Part shown: in pieces, positions 1-12,648 of the stretch | How the letters are laid out: every line of letters starts with the position of its first letter | How positions within the stretch are numbered: the stretch's first letter is position 1 | Assembly (NCBI GenBank): GCA_946800325.1 | Contig: CAMPEJ010000002.1 | Span: forward strand, 1,240,001-1,304,000 | Length of the DNA: 64,000 nucleotides | Source: Luzula sylvatica | Lineage: Eukaryota > Streptophyta > Magnoliopsida > Poales > Juncaceae | Direction of reading: 5' to 3' | Made by a program: the position numbers and the translations under genes | The notes under the pieces: model-generated | What the model saw: the letters and a program-made list of their open reading frames with translations, nothing else | Told to the model about the DNA's origin: nothing | The model's database searches: none

Positions 1-125
1 TTGGTGAAATGTTATGTAGTAAAAGATACGATTCAAATGATCTCAAAATACGTTATTTGAACTCCCCAAAGCATAAACAGATTGTTTTGAATCGAAAAAC
101 AAAACTGTCTTAGTGTTTGTAAATT
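1..125 (+). repeat. 125-bp monomer, extra a in the acaaac tract
   Basis: It has 'aaacaaaactgtctt' with four a after the c, where other S monomers have three. It is a singleton within the window; related copies could lie upstream. Confidence 0.8.
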
Positions 126-621
126 TTGGTGAAATGTTATATGGAAAAAGATACGATTCAAATGATCTCAAAATACGTTATTTGAACTCCCCAAAGCATA
201 AACAGATTGTTTTGAATCGAAAAACAAACTTTCTTAGTGTTTGTAAATTTTGGTGAAATGTTATATGGAAAAAGATACGATTCAAATGATCTCAAAATAC
301 GTTATTTGAACTCCCCAAAGCATAAACAAATTGTTTTAAATCGAAAAACAAACTTTCTTAGTGTTTGTAAATTTTGGTGAAATGTTATGTGGTAAAAGAT
401 ACGATTCGAATGATCTAAAAATATGTTATTTGAACTCCCCAAAGCATAAACAAATTGTTTTGAATCGAAAAACAAACTGTCTTAGTGTTTGTAAATTTTG
501 GTGAAATGTTATATGGAAAAAGATACGATTCAAATGATCTCAAAATACGTTATTTGAACTCCCCAAAGCATAAACGGATTGTTTTGAATCGAAAAACAAA
601 CTTTCTTAGTGTTTGTAAATT

Positions 622-744
622 TTGGTGAAATGTTATATGGAAAAAGATACGATTCAAATGATCTCAAATACGTTATTGGAACTCCCCAAAGCATAAACAA
701 ATTGTTTTGAATCGAAAAACAAACTTTCTTAGTGTTTGTAAATT
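622..744 (+). repeat. 123-bp F monomer, one a lost in the ctcaaaata tract
   Basis: It reads 'gatctcaaatacgttattgg', lacking one a and with t>g in 'ttattgg'. The 123-bp length (41 codons) is what lets a spurious minus-strand reading frame run across it. Confidence 0.85.
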
Positions 745-2728
745 TTGGTGAAATGTTATGTGGTAAAAGATACGATTCAAATGATCTCAAAATACGTTAT
801 TTGAACTCCCCAAAGCATAAACAGATTGTTTTGAATCGAAAAACAAACTTTCGTAGTGTTTGTAAATTTTGGTGAAATGTTATGTGGTAAAAGATACGAT
901 TCAAATGATCTCAAAATACGTTATTTGAACTCCCCAAAGCATAAACAGATTGTTTTGAATCGAAAAACAAACTTTCGTAGTGTTTGTAAATTTTGGTGAA
1001 ATGTTATGTGGTAAAAGATACGATTCAAATGATCTCAAAATACGTTATTTGAACTCCCCAAAGCATAAACAAATTGTTTTGAATCGAAAAACAAACTTTC
1101 TTAGTGTTTGTAAATTTTGGTGAAATGTTATGTGGTAAAAGATACGATCCAAATGATCTCAAAATACGTTATTTGAACTCCCCAAAGCATAAACAGATTG
1201 TTTTGAATCGAAAAACAAACTTTCATAGTGTTTGTAAATTTTGGTGAAATGTTATGTGGTAAAAGATACGATTCAAATGATCTCAAAATACGTTATTTGA
1301 ACTCCCCAAAGCATAAACAGATTGTTTTGAATCGAAAAACAAACTTTCTTAGTGTTTGTAAATTTTGGTGAAATGTTATGTAGTAAAAGATACGATTCAA
1401 ATGATCTCAAAATACGTTATTTGAACTCCCCAAAGCATAAACAGATTGTTTTGAATCGAAAAACAAACTGTCTTAGTGTTTGTAAATTTTGGTGAAATGT
1501 TATCTGGAAAAAGATACGATTCAAATGATCTCAAAATACGTTATTTGAACTCCCCAAAGCCTAACCAAATTGTTTTGAATCGAAAAACAAACTTTCTTAG
1601 TGTTTGTAAATTTTGGTAAAATGTTATGTGGTAAAAGATACGATTCAAATGATCTCAAAATACGTTATTTGAACTCCCCAAAGCATAAAGAGATTGTTTT
1701 GAATCGAAAAACAAACTTTCTTAGTGTTTGAAAATTTTGGTGAAATGTTATGTGGTAAAAGATACGATTCAAATGATCTCAAAATACGTTATTTGAACTC
1801 CCCAAAGCATAAACAGATTGTTTTGAATCGAAAAACAAACTTTCTTAGTGTTCGTAAATTTTGGTGAAATGTTATGTCGTAAAAGATACGATTCAAATGA
1901 TCTCAAAATACGTCATTTGAACTCCCCAAAGCATAAACAGATTGTTTTGAATCGAAAAACAAACTTTCTTAGTGTTTGTAAATTTTGGTAAAATGTTATA
2001 TGGTAAAAGATACGATTCAAATGATCTCAAAATACGTTATTTGAACTCCCCAAAGCATAAACAGATTGTTTTGAATCGAAAAACAAACTTTCTTAGTGTT
2101 TGTAAATTTTGGTGAAATGTTATGTAGTAAAAGATACGATTCAAATGATCTCAAAATACGTTATTTGAACTCCCCAAAGCATAAACAGATTGTTTTGAAT
2201 CGAAAAACAAACTGTCTTAGTGTTTGTAAATTTTGGTGAAATGTTATCTGGAAAAAGATACGATTCAAATGATCTCAAAATACGTTATTTGAACTCCCCA
2301 AAGCATAAACAAATTGTTTTGAATCGAAAAACAAACTTTCTTAGTGTTTGTAAATTTTGGTGAAATGTTATGTGGTAAAAGATACGATTCAAATGATCTC
2401 AAAATACGTTATTTGAACTCCCCAAAGCATAAACAGATTGTTTTGAATCGAAAAACATACTTTCTTAGTGTTTGTAAATTTTGGTGAAATGTTATGTGGT
2501 AAAAGATACGATTCAAATGATCTCAAAATACGTTATTTGAACTCCCCAAAGCATAAACAGATTGTTTTGAATCGAAAAACAAACTTTCGTAGTGTTTGTA
2601 AATTTTGGTGAAATGTTATGTGGTAAAAGATACGATTCAAATGATCTCAAAATACGTTATTTGAAATCCCCAAAGCATAAACAAATTGTTTTGAATCGAA
2701 AAACAAACTTTCTTAGTGTTTGTAACTT

Positions 2729-4092
2729 TTGGTAAAATGTTATGTGGTAAAAGATACGATTCAAATGATCTCAAAATACATTATTTCAACTCCCCAAAGC
2801 ATAAACAGATTGTTTTGAATCGAAAAACAAACTGTCTTAGTGTTTGTAAATTTTGGTGAAATGTTATCTGGAAAAAGATACGATTCAAATGATCTCAAAA
2901 TACGTTATTTGAACTCCCCAAAGCATAAACAAATTGTTTTGAATCGAAAAACAAACTTTCTTAGTGTTTGTAAATTTTGGTGAAATGTTATGTGGTAAAA
3001 GATACGATTCAAATGATCTCAAAATACGTTATTTGAACTCCCCAAAGCATAAACAGATTGTTTTGAATCGAAAAACATACTTTCTTAGTGTTTGTAAATT
3101 TTGGTGAAATGTTATGTGGTAAAAGATACGATTCAAATGATCTCAAAATACGTTATTTGAACTCCCCAAAGTATAAACAGATTGTTTTGAATCGAAAAAC
3201 ATACTTTCTTAGTGTTTGTAAATTTTGGTGAAATGTTATGTGGTAAAAGATACGATTCAAATGATCTCAAAATACGTTATTTGAACTCCCCAAAGCATAA
3301 ACAGATTGTTTTGAATCGAAAAACAAACTTTCGTAGTGTTTGTAAATTTTGGTGAAATGTTATGTGGTAAAAGATACGATTCAAATGATCTCAAAATACG
3401 TTATTTGAACTCCCCAAAGCATAAACAAATTGTTTTGAATCGAAAAACAAACTTTCTTAGTGTTTGTAACTTTTGGTAAAATGTTATGTGGTAAAAGATA
3501 CGATTCAAATGATCTCAAAATACATTATTTCAACTCCCCAAAGCATAAACAGATTGTTTTGAATCGAAAAACAAACTTTCTTAGTGTTTGTAAATTTTGG
3601 TGAAATGTTATGTGGTAAAAGATACGATCCAAATGATCTCAAAATACGTTATTTGAACTCCCCAAAGCATAAACAGATTGTTTTGAATCGAAAAACATAC
3701 TTTCTTAGTGTTTGTAAATTTTGGTGAAATGTTATGTGGTAAAAGATACGATTCAAATGATCTCAAAATACGTTATTTGAACTCCCCAAAGCATAAACAG
3801 ATTGTTTTGAATCGAAAAACATACTTTCTTAGTGTTTGTAAATTTTGGTGAAATGTTATGTGGTAAAAGATACGATTCAAATGATCTCAAAATACGTTAT
3901 TTGAACTCCCCAAAGCATAAACAGATTGTTTTGAATCGAAAAACAAACTTTCGTAGTGTTTGTAAATTTTGGTGAAATGTTATGTGGTAAAAGATACGAT
4001 TCAAATGATCTCAAAATACGTTATTTGAACTCCCCAAAGCATAAACAAATTGTTTTGAATCGAAAAACAAACTTTCTTAGTGTTTGTAACTT
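2729..4092 (+). repeat. Short HORs: one 6-mer (744 bp) and one 5-mer (620 bp)
   Basis: 2729-3472 reads M-E-T-T-K-Q and 3473-4092 reads M-P-T-K-Q, with the P monomer also carrying the T change (catac). The diagnostic 'cattatttc' of M falls at 2779, 3523 and 4143, giving spacings of 744 and 620 bp, exactly 6 and 5 monomers. Both units end in K-Q, like the 15- and 18-mers that follow. The Q monomers here share 'gtaactttt', also found at 2605-2728 and 6201-6324, which ties these units to the first HOR copy. Confidence 0.85.
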
Positions 4093-4712
4093 TTGGTAAA
4101 ATGTTATGTGGTAAAAGATACGATTCAAATGATCTCAAAATACATTATTTCAACTCCCCAAAGCATAAACAGATTGTTTTGAATCGAAAAACAAACTTTC
4201 TTAGTGTTTGTAAATTTTGGTGAAATGTTATGTGGTAAAAGATACGATCCAAATGATCTCAAAATACGTTATTTGAACTCCCCAAAGCATAAACAGATTG
4301 TTTTGAATCGAAAAACAAACTTTCTTAGTGTTTGTAAATTTTGGTGAAATGTTATGTGGTAAAAGATACGATTCAAATGATCTCAAAATACGTTATTTGA
4401 ACTCCCCAAAGCATAAACAGATTGTTTTGAATCGAAAAACAAACTTTCTTAGTGTTTGTAAATTTTGGTAAAATGTTATGTGGTAAAAGATACGATTCAA
4501 ATGATCTCAAAATACATTATTTCAACTCCCCAAAGCATAAACAGATTGTTTTGAATCGAAAAACAAACTTTCTTAGTGTTTGTAAATTTTGGTGAAATGT
4601 TATGTGGTAAAAGATACGATCCAAATGATCTCAAAATACGTTATTTGAACTCCCCAAAGCATAAACAGATTGTTTTGAATCGAAAAACAAACTTTCTTAG
4701 TGTTTGTAAATT

Positions 4713-4836
4713 TTGGTGAAATGTTATGTGGTAAAAGATACGATTCAAATGATCTCAAAATACGTTATTTGAACTCCCCAAAGCATAAACAGATTGTTTT
4801 GAATCGAAAAACAAACTTTCTTAGTGTTTGTAAATT
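4713..4836 (+). repeat. Reference monomer (consensus type G) with three internal dyads
   Basis: This copy matches the majority base at every site I compared, so it can serve as the type monomer. It carries three short inverted repeats. The 9-bp arms cgattcaaa (4741-4749) and tttgaatcg (4798-4806) are separated by 48 nt. The 7-bp arms ttcaaat (4744-4750) and atttgaa (4767-4773) are separated by 16 nt. The 6-bp arms acaaac (4811-4816) and gtttgt (4826-4831) are separated by 9 nt. The first two share bases, so they could only form as alternatives. CpG occurs at phase positions 29, 51 and 93. There is one GATC at phase 39-42. Confidence 0.9.
4741..4806. repeat. 9-bp inverted repeat, present in most monomers
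   Basis: The arms cgattcaaa and tttgaatcg are perfect reverse complements at phase 29-37 and 86-94. The pattern recurs in nearly every monomer. It is broken by one base in P monomers (cgatcc), N monomers (gataca) and R monomers (cgattcga). Short dyads are common in centromeric satellites lacking a CENP-B box; any function here is inference. Confidence 0.75.
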
Positions 4837-6324
4837 TTGGTGAAATGTTATGTGGTAAAAGATACAATTCAAATGATCTCAAAATACGTTATTTGAACTC
4901 CCCAAAGCATAAACAGATTGTTTTGAATCGAAAAACAAACTTTCTTAGTGTTTGAAAATTTTGGTGAAATGTTATGTGGTAAAAGATACGATTCAAATGA
5001 TCTCATAATACGTTATTTGAACTCCCCAAAGCATAAACAAATTGTTTTGAATCGAAAAACAAACTTTCTTAGTGTTTGTAAATTTTGGTGAAATGTTATG
5101 TGGTAAAAGATACAATTCAAATGATCTCAAAATACGTTATTTGAACTCCCCAAAGCATAAACAGATTGTTTTGAATCGAAAAACAAACTTTCTTAGTGTT
5201 TGTAAATTTTGGTGAAATGTTATGTGGTAAAAGATACGATTCAAATGATCTCAAAATACGTTATTTGAACTCCCCAAAGCATAAACAGATTGTTTTGAAT
5301 CGAAAAACAAACTTTCGTAGTGTTTGTAAATTTTGGTGAAATGTTATGTGGTAGAAGATACGATTCAAATGATCTCAAAATACGTTATTTGAACTCCCCA
5401 AACCATAAACAGATTGTTTTGAATCGAAAAACAAACTTTCTTAGTGTTTGTAAATTTTGGTGAAATGTTATGTCGTAAAAGATACGATTCAAATGATCTC
5501 AAAATACGTCATTTGAACTCCCCAAAGCATAAACAGATTGTTTTGAATCGAAAAACAAACTTTCTTAGTGTTTGTAAATTTTGGTAAAATGTTATATGGT
5601 AAAAGATACGATTCAAATGATCTCAAAATACGTTATTTGAACTCCCCAAAGCATAAACAGATTGTTTTGAATCGAAAAACAAACTTTCTTAGTGTTTGTA
5701 AATTTTGGTGAAATGTTATGTAGTAAAAGATACGATTCAAATGATCTCAAAATACGTTATTTGAACTCCCCAAAGCATAAACAGATTGTTTTGAATCGAA
5801 AAACAAACTGTCTTAGTGTTTGTAAATTTTGGTGAAATGTTATCTGGAAAAAGATACGATTCAAATGATCTCAAAATACGTTATTTGAACTCCCCAAAGC
5901 ATAAACAAATTGTTTTGAATCGAAAAACAAACTTTCTTAGTGTTTGTAAATTTTGGTGAAATGTTATGTGGTAAAAGATACGATTCAAATGATCTCAAAA
6001 TACGTTATTTGAACTCCCCAAAGCATAAACAGATTGTTTTGAATCGAAAAACATACTTTCTTAGTGTTTGTAAATTTTGGTGAAATGTTATGTGGTAAAA
6101 GATACGATTCAAATGATCTCAAAATACGTTATTTGAACTCCCCAAAGCATAAACAGATTGTTTTGAATCGAAAAACAAACTTTCGTAGTGTTTGTAAATT
6201 TTGGTGAAATGTTATGTGGTAAAAGATACGATTCAAATGATCTCAAAATACGTTATTTGAACTCCCCAAAGCATAAACAAATTGTTTTGAATCGAAAAAC
6301 AAACTTTCTTAGTGTTTGTAACTT

Positions 6325-8184
6325 TTGGTAAAATGTTATGTGGTAAAAGATACGATTCAAATGATCTCAAAATACATTATTTCAACTCCCCAAAGCATAA
6401 ACAGATTGTTTTGAATCGAAAAACAAACTTTCTTAGTGTTTGTAAATTTTGGTGAAATGTTATGTGGTAAAAGATACGATCCAAATGATCTCAAAATACG
6501 TTATTTGAACTCCCCAAAGCATAAACAGATTGTTTTGAATCGAAAAACAAACTTTCTTAGTGTTTGTAAATTTTGGTGAAATGTTATGTGGTAAAAGATA
6601 CGATTCAAATGATCTCAAAATACGTTATTTGAACTCCCCAAAGCATAAACAGATTGTTTTGAATCGAAAAACAAACTTTCTTAGTGTTTGTAAATTTTGG
6701 TGAAATGTTATGTGGTAAAAGATACAATTCAAATGATCTCAAAATACGTTATTTGAACTCCCCAAAGCATAAACAGATTGTTTTGAATCGAAAAACAAAC
6801 TTTCTTAGTGTTTGTAAATTTTGGTGAAATGTTATGTGGTAAAAGATACGATTCAAATGATCTCAAAATACGTTATTTGAACTCCCCAAAGCATAAACAA
6901 ATTGTTTTGAATCGAAAAACAAACTTTCTTAGTGTTTGTAAATTTTGGTGAAATGTTATGTGGTAAAAGATACAATTCAAATGATCTCAAAATACGTTAT
7001 TTGAACTCCCCAAAGCATAAACAGATTGTTTTGAATCGAAAAACAAACTTTCTTAGTGTTTGTAAATTTTGGTGAAATGTTATGTGGTAAAAGATACGAT
7101 TCAAAAGATCTCAAAATACGTTATTTGAACTCCCCAAAGCATAAACAGATTGTTTTGAATCGAAAAACAAACTTTCGTAGTGTTTGTAAATTTTGGTGAA
7201 ATGTTATGTGGTAAAAGATACGATTCAAATGATCTCAAAATACGTTATTTGAACTCCCCAAAGCATAAACAGATTGTTTTGAATCGAAAAACAAACTTTC
7301 TTAGTGTTTGTAAATTTTGGTGAAATGTTATGTCGTAAAAGATACGATTCAAATGATCTCAAAATACGTCATTTGAACTCCCCAAAGCATAAACAGATTG
7401 TTTTGAATCGAAAAACAAACTTTCTTAGTGTTTGTAAATTTTGGTAAAATGTTATATGGTAAAAGATACGATTCAAATGATCTCAAAATACGTTATTTGA
7501 ACTCCCCAAAGCATAAACAGATTGTTTTGAATCGAAAAACAAACTTTCTTAGTGTTTGTAAATTTTGGTGAAATGTTATGTAGTAAAAGATACGATTCAA
7601 ATGATCTCAAAATACGTTATTTGAACTCCCCAAAGCATAAACAGATTGTTTTGAATCGAAAAACAAACTGTCTTAGTGTTTGTAAATTTTGGTGAAATGT
7701 TATCTGGAAAAAGATACGATTCAAATGATCTCAAAATACGTTATTTGAACTCCCCAAAGCATAAACAAATTGTTTTGAATCGAAAAACAAACTTTCTTAG
7801 TGTTTGTAAATTTTGGTGAAATGTTATGTGGTAAAAGATACGATTCAAATGATCTCAAAATACGTTATTTGAACTCCCCAAAGCATAAACAGATTGTTTT
7901 GAATCGAAAAACATACTTTCTTAGTGTTTGTAAATTTTGGTGAAATGTTATGTGGTAAAAGATACGATTCAAATGATCTCAAAATACGTTATTTGAATTC
8001 CCCAAAGCATAAACAGATTGTTTTGAATCGAAAAACAAACTTTCGTAGTGTTTGTAAATTTTGGTGAAATGTTATGTGGTAAAAGATACGATTCAAATGA
8101 TCTCAAAATACGTTATTTGAACTCCCCAAAGCATAAACAAATTGTTTTGAATCGAAAAACAAACTTTCTTAGTGTTTGTAAATT
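6325..8184 (+). repeat. 15-mer HOR copy 2 (1860 bp), lacking one M-P-G triplet
   Basis: The order is M-P-G-N-Q-N-K-G-C-V-S-E-T-K-Q. It equals the flanking 18-mers except that the M-P-G triplet occurs once, not twice. M markers at 6375 and 8235 are 1860 bp (15 monomers) apart. Its K monomer at 7069 has the a that turns 'caaatgatctc' into 'caaaagatctc', shared with the copies at 8185 and 10417. A private c>t near 7999 creates a gaattc site. Confidence 0.9.
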
Positions 8185-10416
8185 TTGGTAAAATGTTATG
8201 TGGTAAAAGATACGATTCAAATGATCTCAAAATACATTATTTCAACTCCCCAAAGCATAAACAGATTGTTTTGAATCGAAAAACAAACTTTCTTAGTGTT
8301 TGTAAATTTTGGTGAAATGTTATGTGGTAAAAGATACGATCCAAATGATCTCAAAATACGTTATTTGAACTCCCCAAAGCATAAACAGATTGTTTTGAAT
8401 CGAAAAACAAACTTTCTTAGTGTTTGTAAATTTTGGTGAAATGTTATGTGGTAAAAGATACGATTCAAATGATCTCAAAATACGTTATTTGAACTCCCCA
8501 AAGCATAAACAGATTGTTTTGAATCGAAAAACAAACTTTCTTAGTGTTTGTAAATTTTGGTAAAATGTTATGTGGTAAAAGATACGATTCAAATGATCTC
8601 AAAATACATTATTTCAACTCCCCAAAGCATAAACAGATTGTTTTGAATCGAAAAACAAACTTTCTTAGTGTTTGTAAATTTTGGTGAAATGTTATGTGGT
8701 AAAAGATACGATCCAAATGATCTCAAAATACGTTATTTGAACTCCCCAAAGCATAAACAGATTGTTTTGAATCGAAAAACAAACTTTCTTAGTGTTTGTA
8801 AATTTTGGTGAAATGTTATGTGGTAAAAGATACGATTCAAATGATCTCAAAATACGTTATTTGAACTCCCCAAAGCATAAACAGATTGTTTTGAATCGAA
8901 AAACAAACTTTCTTAGTGTTTGTAAATTTTGGTGAAATGTTATGTGGTAAAAGATACAATTCAAATGATCTCAAAATACGTTATTTGAACTCCCCAAAGC
9001 ATAAACAGATTGTTTTGAATCGAAAAACAAACTTTCTTAGTGTTTGTAAATTTTGGTGAAATGTTATGTGGTAAAAGATACGATTCAAATGATCTCAAAA
9101 TACGTTATTTGAACTCCCCAAAGCATAAACAAATTGTTTTGAATCGAAAAACAAACTTTCTTAGTGTTTGTAAATTTTGGTGAAATGTTATGTGGTAAAA
9201 GATACAATTCAAATGATCTCAAAATACGTTATTTGAACTCCCCAAAGCATAAACAGATTGTTTTGAATCGAAAAACAAACTTTCTTAGTGTTTGTAAATT
9301 TTGGTGAAATGTTATGTGGTAAAAGATACGATTCAAAAGATCTCAAAATACGTTATTTGAACTCCCCAAAGCATAAACAGATTGTTTTGAATCGAAAAAC
9401 AAACTTTCGTAGTGTTTGTAAATTTTGGTGAAATGTTATGTGGTAAAAGATACGATTCAAATGATCTCAAAATACGTTATTTGAACTCCCCAAAGCATAA
9501 ACAGATTGTTTTGAATCGAAAAACAAACTTTCTTAGTGTTTGTAAATTTTGGTGAAATGTTATGTCGTAAAAGATACGATTCAAATGATCTCAAAATACG
9601 TCATTTGAACTCCCCAAAGCATAAACAGATTGTTTTGAATCGAAAAACAAACTTTCTTAGTGTTTGTAAATTTTGGTAAAATGTTATATGGTAAAAGATA
9701 CGATTCAAATGATCTCAAAATACGTTATTTGAACTCCCCAAAGCATAAACAGATTGTTTTGAATCGAAAAACAAACTTTCTTAGTGTTTGTAAATTTTGG
9801 TGAAATGTTATGTAGTAAAAGATACGATTCAAATGATCTCAAAATACGTTATTTGAACTCCCCAAAGCATAAACAGATTGTTTTGAATCGAAAAACAAAC
9901 TGTCTTAGTGTTTGTAAATTTTGGTGAAATGTTATCTGGAAAAAGATACGATTCAAATGATCTCAAAATACGTTATTTGAACTCCCCAAAGCATAAACAA
10001 ATTGTTTTGAATCGAAAAACAAACTTTCTTAGTGTTTGTAAATTTTGGTGAAATGTTATGTGGTAAAAGATACGATTCAAATGATCTCAAAATACGTTAT
10101 TTGAACTCCCCAAAGCATAAACAGATTGTTTTGAATCGAAAAACATACTTTCTTAGTGTTTGTAAATTTTGGTGAAATGTTATGTGGTAAAAGATACGAT
10201 TCAAATGATCTCAAAATACGTTATTTGAACTCCCCAAAGCATAAACAGATTGTTTTGAATCGAAAAACAAACTTTCGTAGTGTTTGTAAATTTTGGTGAA
10301 ATGTTATGTGGTAAAAGATACGATTCAAATGATCTCAAAATACGTTATTTGAACTCCCCAAAGCATAAACAAATTGTTTTGAATCGAAAAACAAACTTTC
10401 TTAGTGTTTGTAAATT
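8185..10416 (+). repeat. 18-mer HOR copy 3 (2232 bp)
   Basis: The order is identical to the 18-mer at 4093. M markers at 8235 and 8607 are 372 bp apart, and the equivalent markers in the next copy are 2232 bp downstream. The K monomer at 9301 carries the shared 'caaaagatctc' change. By eye the copy is nearly identical to 10417-12648, which suggests recent duplication. Confidence 0.9.
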
Positions 10417-12648
10417 TTGGTAAAATGTTATGTGGTAAAAGATACGATTCAAATGATCTCAAAATACATTATTTCAACTCCCCAAAGCATAAACAGATTG
10501 TTTTGAATCGAAAAACAAACTTTCTTAGTGTTTGTAAATTTTGGTGAAATGTTATGTGGTAAAAGATACGATCCAAATGATCTCAAAATACGTTATTTGA
10601 ACTCCCCAAAGCATAAACAGATTGTTTTGAATCGAAAAACAAACTTTCTTAGTGTTTGTAAATTTTGGTGAAATGTTATGTGGTAAAAGATACGATTCAA
10701 ATGATCTCAAAATACGTTATTTGAACTCCCCAAAGCATAAACAGATTGTTTTGAATCGAAAAACAAACTTTCTTAGTGTTTGTAAATTTTGGTAAAATGT
10801 TATGTGGTAAAAGATACGATTCAAATGATCTCAAAATACATTATTTCAACTCCCCAAAGCATAAACAGATTGTTTTGAATCGAAAAACAAACTTTCTTAG
10901 TGTTTGTAAATTTTGGTGAAATGTTATGTGGTAAAAGATACGATCCATATGATCTCAAAATACGTTATTTGAACTCCCCAAAGCATAAACAGATTGTTTT
11001 GAATCGAAAAACAAACTTTCTTAGTGTTTGTAAATTTTGGTGAAATGTTATGTGGTAAAAGATACGATTCAAATGATCTCAAAATACGTTATTTGAACTC
11101 CCCAAAGCATAAACAGATTGTTTTGAATCGAAAAACAAACTTTCTTAGTGTTTGTAAATTTTGGTGAAATGTTATGTGGTAAAAGATACAATTCAAATGA
11201 TCTCAAAATACGTTATTTGAACTCCCCAAAGCATAAACAGATTGTTTTGAATCGAAAAACAAACTTTCTTAGTGTTTGTAAATTTTGGTGAAATGTTATG
11301 TGGTAAAAGATACGATTCAAATGATCTCAAAATACGTTATTTGAACTCCCCAAAGCATAAACAAATTGTTTTGAATCGAAAAACAAACTTTCTTAGTGTT
11401 TGTAAATTTTGGTGAAATGTTATGTGGTAAAAGATACAATTCAAATGATCTCAAAATACGTTATTTGAACTCCCCAAAGCATAAACAGATTGTTTTGAAT
11501 CGAAAAACAAACTTTCTTAGTGTTTGTAAATTTTGGTGAAATGTTATGTGGTAAAAGATACGATTCAAAAGATCTCAAAATACGTTATTTGAACTCCCCA
11601 AAGCATAAACAGATTGTTTTGAATCGAAAAACAAACTTTCGTAGTGTTTGTAAATTTTGGTGAAATGTTATGTGGTAAAAGATACGATTCAAATGATCTC
11701 AAAATACGTTATTTGAACTCCCCAAAGCATAAACAGATTGTTTTGAATCGAAAAACAAACTTTCTTAGTGTTTGTAAATTTTGGTGAAATGTTATGTCGT
11801 AAAAGATACGATTCAAATGATCTCAAAATACGTCATTTGAACTCCCCAAAGCATAAACAGATTGTTTTGAATCGAAAAACAAACTTTCTTAGTGTTTGTA
11901 AATTTTGGTAAAATGTTATATGGTAAAAGATACGATTCAAATGATCTCAAAATACGTTATTTGAACTCCCCAAAGCATAAACAGATTGTTTTGAATCGAA
12001 AAACAAACTTTCTTAGTGTTTGTAAATTTTGGTGAAATGTTATGTAGTAAAAGATACGATTCAAATGATCTCAAAATACGTTATTTGAACTCCCCAAAGC
12101 ATAAACAGATTGTTTTGAATCGAAAAACAAACTGTCTTAGTGTTTGTAAATTTTGGTGAAATGTTATCTGGAAAAAGATACGATTCAAATGATCTCAAAA
12201 TACGTTATTTGAACTCCCCAAAGCATAAACAAATTGTTTTGAATCGAAAAACAAACTTTCTTAGTGTTTGTAAATTTTGGTGAAATGTTATGTGGTAAAA
12301 GATACGATTCAAATGATCTCAAAATACGTTATTTGAACTCCCCAAAGCATAAACAGATTGTTTTGAATCGAAAAACATACTTTCTTAGTGTTTGTAAATT
12401 TTGGTGAAATGTTATGTGGTAAAAGATACGATTCAAATGATCTCAAAATACGTTATTTGAACTCCCCAAAGCATAAACAGATTGTTTTGAATCGAAAAAC
12501 AAACTTTCGTAGTGTTTGTAAATTTTGGTGAAATGTTATGTGGTAAAAGATACGATTCAAATGATCTCAAAATACGTTATTTGAACTCCCCAAAGCATAA
12601 ACAAATTGTTTTGAATCGAAAAACAAACTTTCTTAGTGTTTGTAAATT
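10417..12648 (+). repeat. 18-mer HOR copy 4 (2232 bp)
   Basis: M markers are at 10467 and 10839. The variant order matches 8185-10416 monomer for monomer, including 'caaaagatctc' in the K monomer at 11533. The clearest private difference is 'gatccatatgatc' in the second P monomer near 10945, where copy 3 has 'gatccaaatgatc'. Confidence 0.9.

Larger units (their letters stand above)
1..2728 (+). repeat. Irregular lead-in block, 22 monomers without a clean HOR
   Basis: The monomer order is S-F-F-R-F-F-K-K-Q-P-G, then S-E-V2-G-C-V-S-E-T-K-Q. The second half is already the C-V-S-E-T-K-Q core of the HORs to the right. The first six monomers resemble the S-F-R-F block seen near 17.4, 23, 35.5 and 45.6 kb. 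It has more private changes than the next 20 kb. Monomer 1 has an extra a in the acaaaactg tract, and monomer 6 lacks one a in the ctcaaata tract. Other examples are a 'gcctaacc' change near 1559 and 'tgttcgtaaa' near 1850. Nothing other than satellite is present. Confidence 0.85.
4093..6324 (+). repeat. 18-mer HOR copy 1 (2232 bp)
   Basis: The order is M-P-G-M-P-G-N-Q-N-K-G-C-V-S-E-T-K-Q. M markers lie at 4143 and 4515 (372 bp apart), and the next HOR starts exactly 18 monomers on. This copy has private changes not seen in later copies: tttgaaaa after the first N, 'ctcataata' near 5005, 'gtagaaga' near 5351 and 'aaccataaac' near 5401. It lacks the 'caaaagatctc' change that marks the K monomer in the next three copies. 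It therefore looks like the most distinct member of the set. Confidence 0.88.

Noticed and set aside
530..790. 86-codon minus-strand open reading frame
   Set aside because: It is pure satellite read through the 123-bp monomer at 622-744. The translation repeats the same segment twice, with no ribosome-site or promoter context and no independent coding signal.
4733..4764. Internal sub-repeat 'aaaagatacg' / 'aaaatacg' as evidence of an older, shorter ancestral unit
   Set aside because: The match is 8-9 bp and AT-rich, and the two halves of the monomer do not otherwise align. Chance is an adequate explanation.
4773..4785. G-quadruplex potential from the cccc tract
   Set aside because: There is only one run of four C per 124 bp. 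Four closely spaced runs would be needed.
4713..4836. CENP-B box in the monomer
   Set aside because: The minus strand has TTTCG followed nearby by an A, but the required CGGG end is absent (ACAA). It does not meet the motif in the consensus or in the variant classes I read.
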